DNA of 64,000 bases from Granulicella rosea (GTDB taxonomy: Bacteria > Acidobacteriota > Terriglobia > Terriglobales > Acidobacteriaceae): positions 124,001 to 188,000 of the forward strand of contig NZ_FZOU01000004.1 of NCBI RefSeq assembly GCF_900188085.1. The letters run 5' to 3'. A program made the translations under genes and the position numbers. How positions within the stretch are numbered: position 1 is the stretch's first letter; every line of letters begins with the position of its first letter. Below, in pieces: positions 60,554 to 64,000 of the stretch. The notes below the pieces were generated by a model that was not told where the DNA came from, did not search any database, and saw nothing but the letters and a program-made list of their open reading frames with translations.

Positions 60554-63500
60554 CTAGAACAAGAGCTTGATGGCGAGTTGGTTCTGACGCGGGTTACCGG
60601 TCACCGTGGTGATTACACCCAGCGTCGTCGGCGATTGGACATTCAGACCCGGGGTGCCGTAGTGAGGGCTGTTGGTCACATTGAAGGACTCAAGGCGAAG
60701 CTGCGCCTGGAACCGCTCACGGATGGCCAGCGTCTTGTGAATGCCGGCGTCCAGATTCAGGATTCCCGGTCCGACGATTGCGTTGCGCGGTGCGTTGCCG
60801 TAAGTGCCCGAGGCCTGAACCGCGAAGGCGCTCGTGTTGAACCACTGGTTCGGAGTCGCCGTCGGGGTTCCGCTTGCGTTGACCTTGGCGCGGGGATCGC
60901 CAACAATATTGGGGCGATCTGCGGTGCCGCCGCTGTTCGAGGGATTCTTCGACTCGGTCAGGTTGAGTGGCTGCCCAGAGCTTGCGGTGAGGATCGGGCT
61001 GATGCTCCATCCGCCGAACGCGCCATCCAGCCAGCGGTTCCAGCTATCGCCGACTAACTGACCGTGTCCGAAGGGTAGAGGATAAACCGCGCTGCCAACA
61101 AAGTGGTGGCGCATATCGGTGTTCATCACAGCGCGCTCGGCCCGGATGTTGGTCGGGTCCTGAAAGTCGGCCACGTCGCCTACGCCCAGCGTCTTCGAAT
61201 AGGCATACGAGGCGATGAAGGTTACACCGCGTGCGTAGCGCTTCTCCGCCTTTGCCTGCAAGGCGTTGTACTGGCTCCAGCCCTCTTTCCAGACACGGCT
61301 GACCGTGCCGAGTCCAATGGTCGGGTTGCCCGGGACATTCGGGATCGTGGTCGTCTTATACAAGCGGTTGGCGTTGATGCCGGCAGCGGGTAAGAGCGTC
61401 GTCGGTGTTGCCGGCGCGGGGTTGCCATCGACCTGCCACCAGTTATGGTCGAACTTATTGCCGTAGTATCCAACCTCCGCCACAATGCCATAAGGCAGAG
61501 CGCGCTGCACGTTGAGGTTCCACGATTGGTCGATAGGTATGGCTGCATGCCGATCGAAGGAGACCAGCGATACCCCCGTAGCTCCATTGGCGTTGGTCAA
61601 TGAAAGAGCGCCGGCAGCGAAGCCATTCTGGAGGTATTGAAACTGCGTCGGGATATAGGAACTCGGGGATGTCGCCAGACGCAGTTGATTGACGGGTGGG
61701 TTGTTTTCCATCGACTGCATGCCGCCGATCGTAATGGCGTTCGAATAGAAGATGCCATATCCGCCGCGCAATACGGTCTTGCTGTTCGGCCGGCTGAAGG
61801 CAAAGCCCACACGCGGCGCGACGTTGGTGTAGTTCACGTTCTGCAGAGCGCGCTGTGCGCGGCTATTGCCATACTCGCCCGCGTAGATCAGTTGCGGGTT
61901 GGATGGATCGGAGTCTTCATCGAAGTTGGCGATCGAGTTGAACTTACTCACCGCCGGCGGGCTCAGTTCATAACGAACGCCTAAGTTGAGCGTCAGGCTA
62001 TGGCTGGCCTTCCAGTCGTCCTGCACATAGAAATGGCTATAAGGCGACCGGAAGTTGATGATGGATGGGCTCGATAGCTGCTTCTTATCGGTCAGCCCAA
62101 GAAGAAGGTCCGCGAAGTGCTGATCGTTGCTGGGCGTGGCGGTCGGCGACTTGGCTGTGTACTGCCCATTGAAGTCGAAGATGCCGCTGGTCAACTGGGA
62201 GCTATTGAAGTTGGTCTGGAGCCAGTACTCCTGCCACCCGAACTGCAGGGTATGGGCGCCTTTTGTCCATAGGATGGCGGCCGCGACTTCGCGGTTCTCG
62301 CTATCGTCGGCATTGGGAACATTGCTTGTGCCAATGGTCTGAAAGTTGGTGACCGTGATCTCGGTGAAGCCAGGCGCCGTCGCGGCTACGCCTGGAACAC
62401 CGACGCCGGTCAAGCTCTGGTTCGGGAAATTGTTCACCCACTTGATGCTGTTCCAGCCAGCGCGAATATTGCCGAGAATATTCGGCGAAAACTGCACGTT
62501 GTAGCCGACGACGAATGCCTGCGCATCGACGGTCTGCGCGCCAGAGCCGGAGAAGTATTGACCGTTCAAGGCGGGCAGGGCGGAGATAGCTCCTGCGTTC
62601 TGCTCGGAGCTATATCGACCGAAGATACTCTGCTTGCCGGTCAGAATCTCGTCGATGCGCGCGTCCCAGCGGTAGTTATTCGTGCCGGTGTTCTTGTTGT
62701 AATAGTAGTTGTTGGCGCCGAAGGAACCGTTCGGCTCGGGATAATACTTAAGCACGTTGCTGGCAATGGGATCGATGCGGCCGCTGGGAATCTGGTTGCC
62801 GCTAAACTGCGTCGACCGAGTGACTGTCGTGCCGGAGATCGTATACCCGCCCGCAGGATCGTAGATGGCGGAGGAGAATTGACCGCTCTTCTGTGCATCG
62901 GTCGGCACAAGGGCGTAGGTCGTTACCGCGGAGCGCAGACGGAAGAACTCCACGTCGCCAAAGACGAAGGTCCGGTCCTTCCTGATCGGCCCTCCGACGG
63001 TGCCTCCGAAGTCGTTGTACTTGAACGGGGGCTTGCCCTGGGTGAAGTCGGGCAGAGCGTCCACAGCATCGTTGCGGATGAACTCATACGCGCTGCCGTG
63101 AATCGCATTCGTACCGGACTTTGTATTCACGCTGACCACGCCCGAGGATGAGCGTCCATACTCCGCCGAGTAACTCGTTGTAACAACCTTGAACTCGCTG
63201 ATAGCGTCGACCGAAGGCTTGATGACCTCTTTTTGTCCATCGTGGCTGGTAAGGATCTGCTGGTTGTTATTGTCGATGCCGTCGAGCAGAAATGCAGCCT
63301 GCGCGCTTGCCTGTCCGCCGATGCTGATGCCGCCGCTGGAGTTACCCGGAGTCGTTCCAGCGGAGAGCGTTCCGAGTTGCAGATAGTCGCGACCGTTGCT
63401 GCCGCCGTTGAGTGGAAGCTCTTCAATCTGCTGGGTCGTGATCACAGTGCCCACGGTGGAATCGGACCGCTGGAGCAACTCTTCGGTCGTCGCCTTTACC

Positions 63501-63853
63501 TCGACAACCTCGCTGACGTCTCCAGGCGTGAGCACAGCGTTGATCTGCCGGATAGCACCGATGTCGAGATGCACTCCGTTCTCAATCGAATGACGAAAGC
63601 CTGCGCTTTGAATTTCAACTGTATATTCGCCGATCTTGAGAGGCGGCGTGCGGTACTGTCCCTGGCTATTGGTCTTTGAGGTTACGGTTACGCCGGTGGA
63701 GACGTCGCGAACGGTGATCGTCGCTCCGTCCATGGCGCGTTGCGTCGAGTCCGTCACCGTGCCGGTAATCACGGCATCCGTCGCGACCTGCGCGGATGCG
63801 CTTACGGCAAACAGCGCCAGCGCGGATGCGGAAAGCATATGCTTCTTAGACAT
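60554..63853 (-). CDS. TonB-dependent receptor with N-terminal carboxypeptidase-regulatory-like domain (Oar type)
   Basis: 1099 residues from ATG 63853 (GGGAGAGG upstream); signal peptide MSKKHMLSASALALFAVSAS, then AQ. Residues 25-105 are a carboxypeptidase-regulatory-like beta sandwich (ITGTVTDSTQRAMDGATITV, GQYRTPPLKIGEYTVEI). The plug domain follows (VGTVITTQQIEELPLNG; EFKVVTTSYSAEYGRSSSGV), then a barrel of about 800 residues ending NPRQNQLAIKLLF with the terminal Phe needed for Bam insertion. This is the large receptor type multiplied in Acidobacteriota. The ligand is probably an oligosaccharide or peptide. It leads a same-strand cluster of seven genes. Confidence 0.93.
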   Translation of the reverse strand: MSKKHMLSASALALFAVSASAQVATDAVITGTVTDSTQRAMDGATITVRDVSTGVTVTSKTNSQGQYRTPPLKIGEYTVEIQSAGFRHSIENGVHLDIGAIRQINAVLTPGDVSEVVEVKATTEELLQRSDSTVGTVITTQQIEELPLNGGSNGRDYLQLGTLSAGTTPGNSSGGISIGGQASAQAAFLLDGIDNNNQQILTSHDGQKEVIKPSVDAISEFKVVTTSYSAEYGRSSSGVVSVNTKSGTNAIHGSAYEFIRNDAVDALPDFTQGKPPFKYNDFGGTVGGPIRKDRTFVFGDVEFFRLRSAVTTYALVPTDAQKSGQFSSAIYDPAGGYTISGTTVTRSTQFSGNQIPSGRIDPIASNVLKYYPEPNGSFGANNYYYNKNTGTNNYRWDARIDEILTGKQSIFGRYSSEQNAGAISALPALNGQYFSGSGAQTVDAQAFVVGYNVQFSPNILGNIRAGWNSIKWVNNFPNQSLTGVGVPGVAATAPGFTEITVTNFQTIGTSNVPNADDSENREVAAAILWTKGAHTLQFGWQEYWLQTNFNSSQLTSGIFDFNGQYTAKSPTATPSNDQHFADLLLGLTDKKQLSSPSIINFRSPYSHFYVQDDWKASHSLTLNLGVRYELSPPAVSKFNSIANFDEDSDPSNPQLIYAGEYGNSRAQRALQNVNYTNVAPRVGFAFSRPNSKTVLRGGYGIFYSNAITIGGMQSMENNPPVNQLRLATSPSSYIPTQFQYLQNGFAAGALSLTNANGATGVSLVSFDRHAAIPIDQSWNLNVQRALPYGIVAEVGYYGNKFDHNWWQVDGNPAPATPTTLLPAAGINANRLYKTTTIPNVPGNPTIGLGTVSRVWKEGWSQYNALQAKAEKRYARGVTFIASYAYSKTLGVGDVADFQDPTNIRAERAVMNTDMRHHFVGSAVYPLPFGHGQLVGDSWNRWLDGAFGGWSISPILTASSGQPLNLTESKNPSNSGGTADRPNIVGDPRAKVNASGTPTATPNQWFNTSAFAVQASGTYGNAPRNAIVGPGILNLDAGIHKTLAIRERFQAQLRLESFNVTNSPHYGTPGLNVQSPTTLGVITTVTGNPRQNQLAIKLLF

Positions 63854-64000
63854 CGAACCTCTCCCTACACCCATCGTCGATGGGGTCTTGCTTGCGAACG
63901 GCGGCGGATCATCGATCAACCCCATGAAATTGAGCGCGGCTCTCCTCGCGCGGCGATGCAACGCTTACGCAGCGGCACAACATCCTGCTGCGTAGGCACA
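63854..64000. other. Upstream region of the TonB-dependent receptor (window edge)
   Basis: 147 bases to the window end. It must hold the receptor's leader and probably the promoter of the seven-gene cluster. The purine-rich GGGAGAGG near 63864 is the ribosome-binding site. No other gene or repeat can be supported here. Confidence 0.5.

Overview
The window looks like part of an Acidobacteriota chromosome, probably a Terriglobia/Acidobacteriaceae relative of Granulicella, Edaphobacter or Terriglobus. This rests on the high GC, the very large TonB-dependent receptor with an N-terminal carboxypeptidase-regulatory-like domain, the secreted 'SDGKPN.NG.W / GDSR..WEG.TLVVD' paralogues, the DUF6152 and DUF6644 proteins, and the propeller-type sensor kinases. 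A short imperfect palindromic repeat recurs between genes. No ribosomal RNA lies in the window, so the placement is an inference.

Layout. 1-2.7 kb: 3' end of a hybrid histidine kinase with HPt domain, plus a stand-alone receiver protein. 2.8-6.4 kb: a secreted esterase, a fused PabB-PabC enzyme for p-aminobenzoate and an HU protein with a histone-H1-like tail. 7.2-8.2 kb: a decayed type I-C CRISPR-Cas locus (one repeat, truncated cas4, a chimeric cas remnant) beside tRNA-Ser(TGA). 8.3-17.2 kb: a highly acidic small protein, an acyltransferase, and a tight five-gene operon SWIM / DUF5691-like / MoxR ATPase / DUF5682-like / VWA. 17.2-26.4 kb: DAHP synthase, tRNA-Ser(GCT), cysS, a PagL-like lipid A deacylase, two unknown small genes, tsaD, a CCA-adding enzyme and a family-10 pectate lyase. 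26.4-31.4 kb: a flavin amine oxidase and a non-canonical formate dehydrogenase pair (ForC with a Cys-Gln active site, and ForE/DUF1641). 31.4-41 kb: VapBC, kdsA, an OmpA-family protein, a DnaC-like ATPase, L31, a dihydrouridine synthase, a Tat-exported cupin, and an overlapping operon of a DinB-type enzyme, a PD-(D/E)XK-like nuclease and a BrnT/BrnA-like toxin-antitoxin pair. 41-50.7 kb: a GH-like lipoprotein, tldD and pmbA separated by a tandemly duplicated small zinc-finger-like gene, a degenerate UvrC-like protein, an ankyrin protein and two SDR oxidoreductases. 51-56 kb: a truncated NarL-type kinase, a NarL-type regulator and a full-length propeller kinase. 56.2-63.9 kb: a seven-gene, same-strand cluster from a TonB-dependent receptor to an OmpA-like protein, with two membrane proteins and three secreted proteins of unknown function.

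Most promising for new biology: the SWIM-MoxR-VWA operon (9.8-17.2 kb), the TonB-receptor/DUF6644/DUF6152 cluster (56.3-63.9 kb), the ForCE-type formate oxidoreductase, the relic I-C locus in which cas4 reads into a CRISPR repeat, and the nuclease/BrnT-BrnA operon. Many genes have starts well inside longer open frames; the starts given here were chosen from ribosome-binding sites, signal peptides and overlaps with neighbours. No search was run, so family names are by eye.
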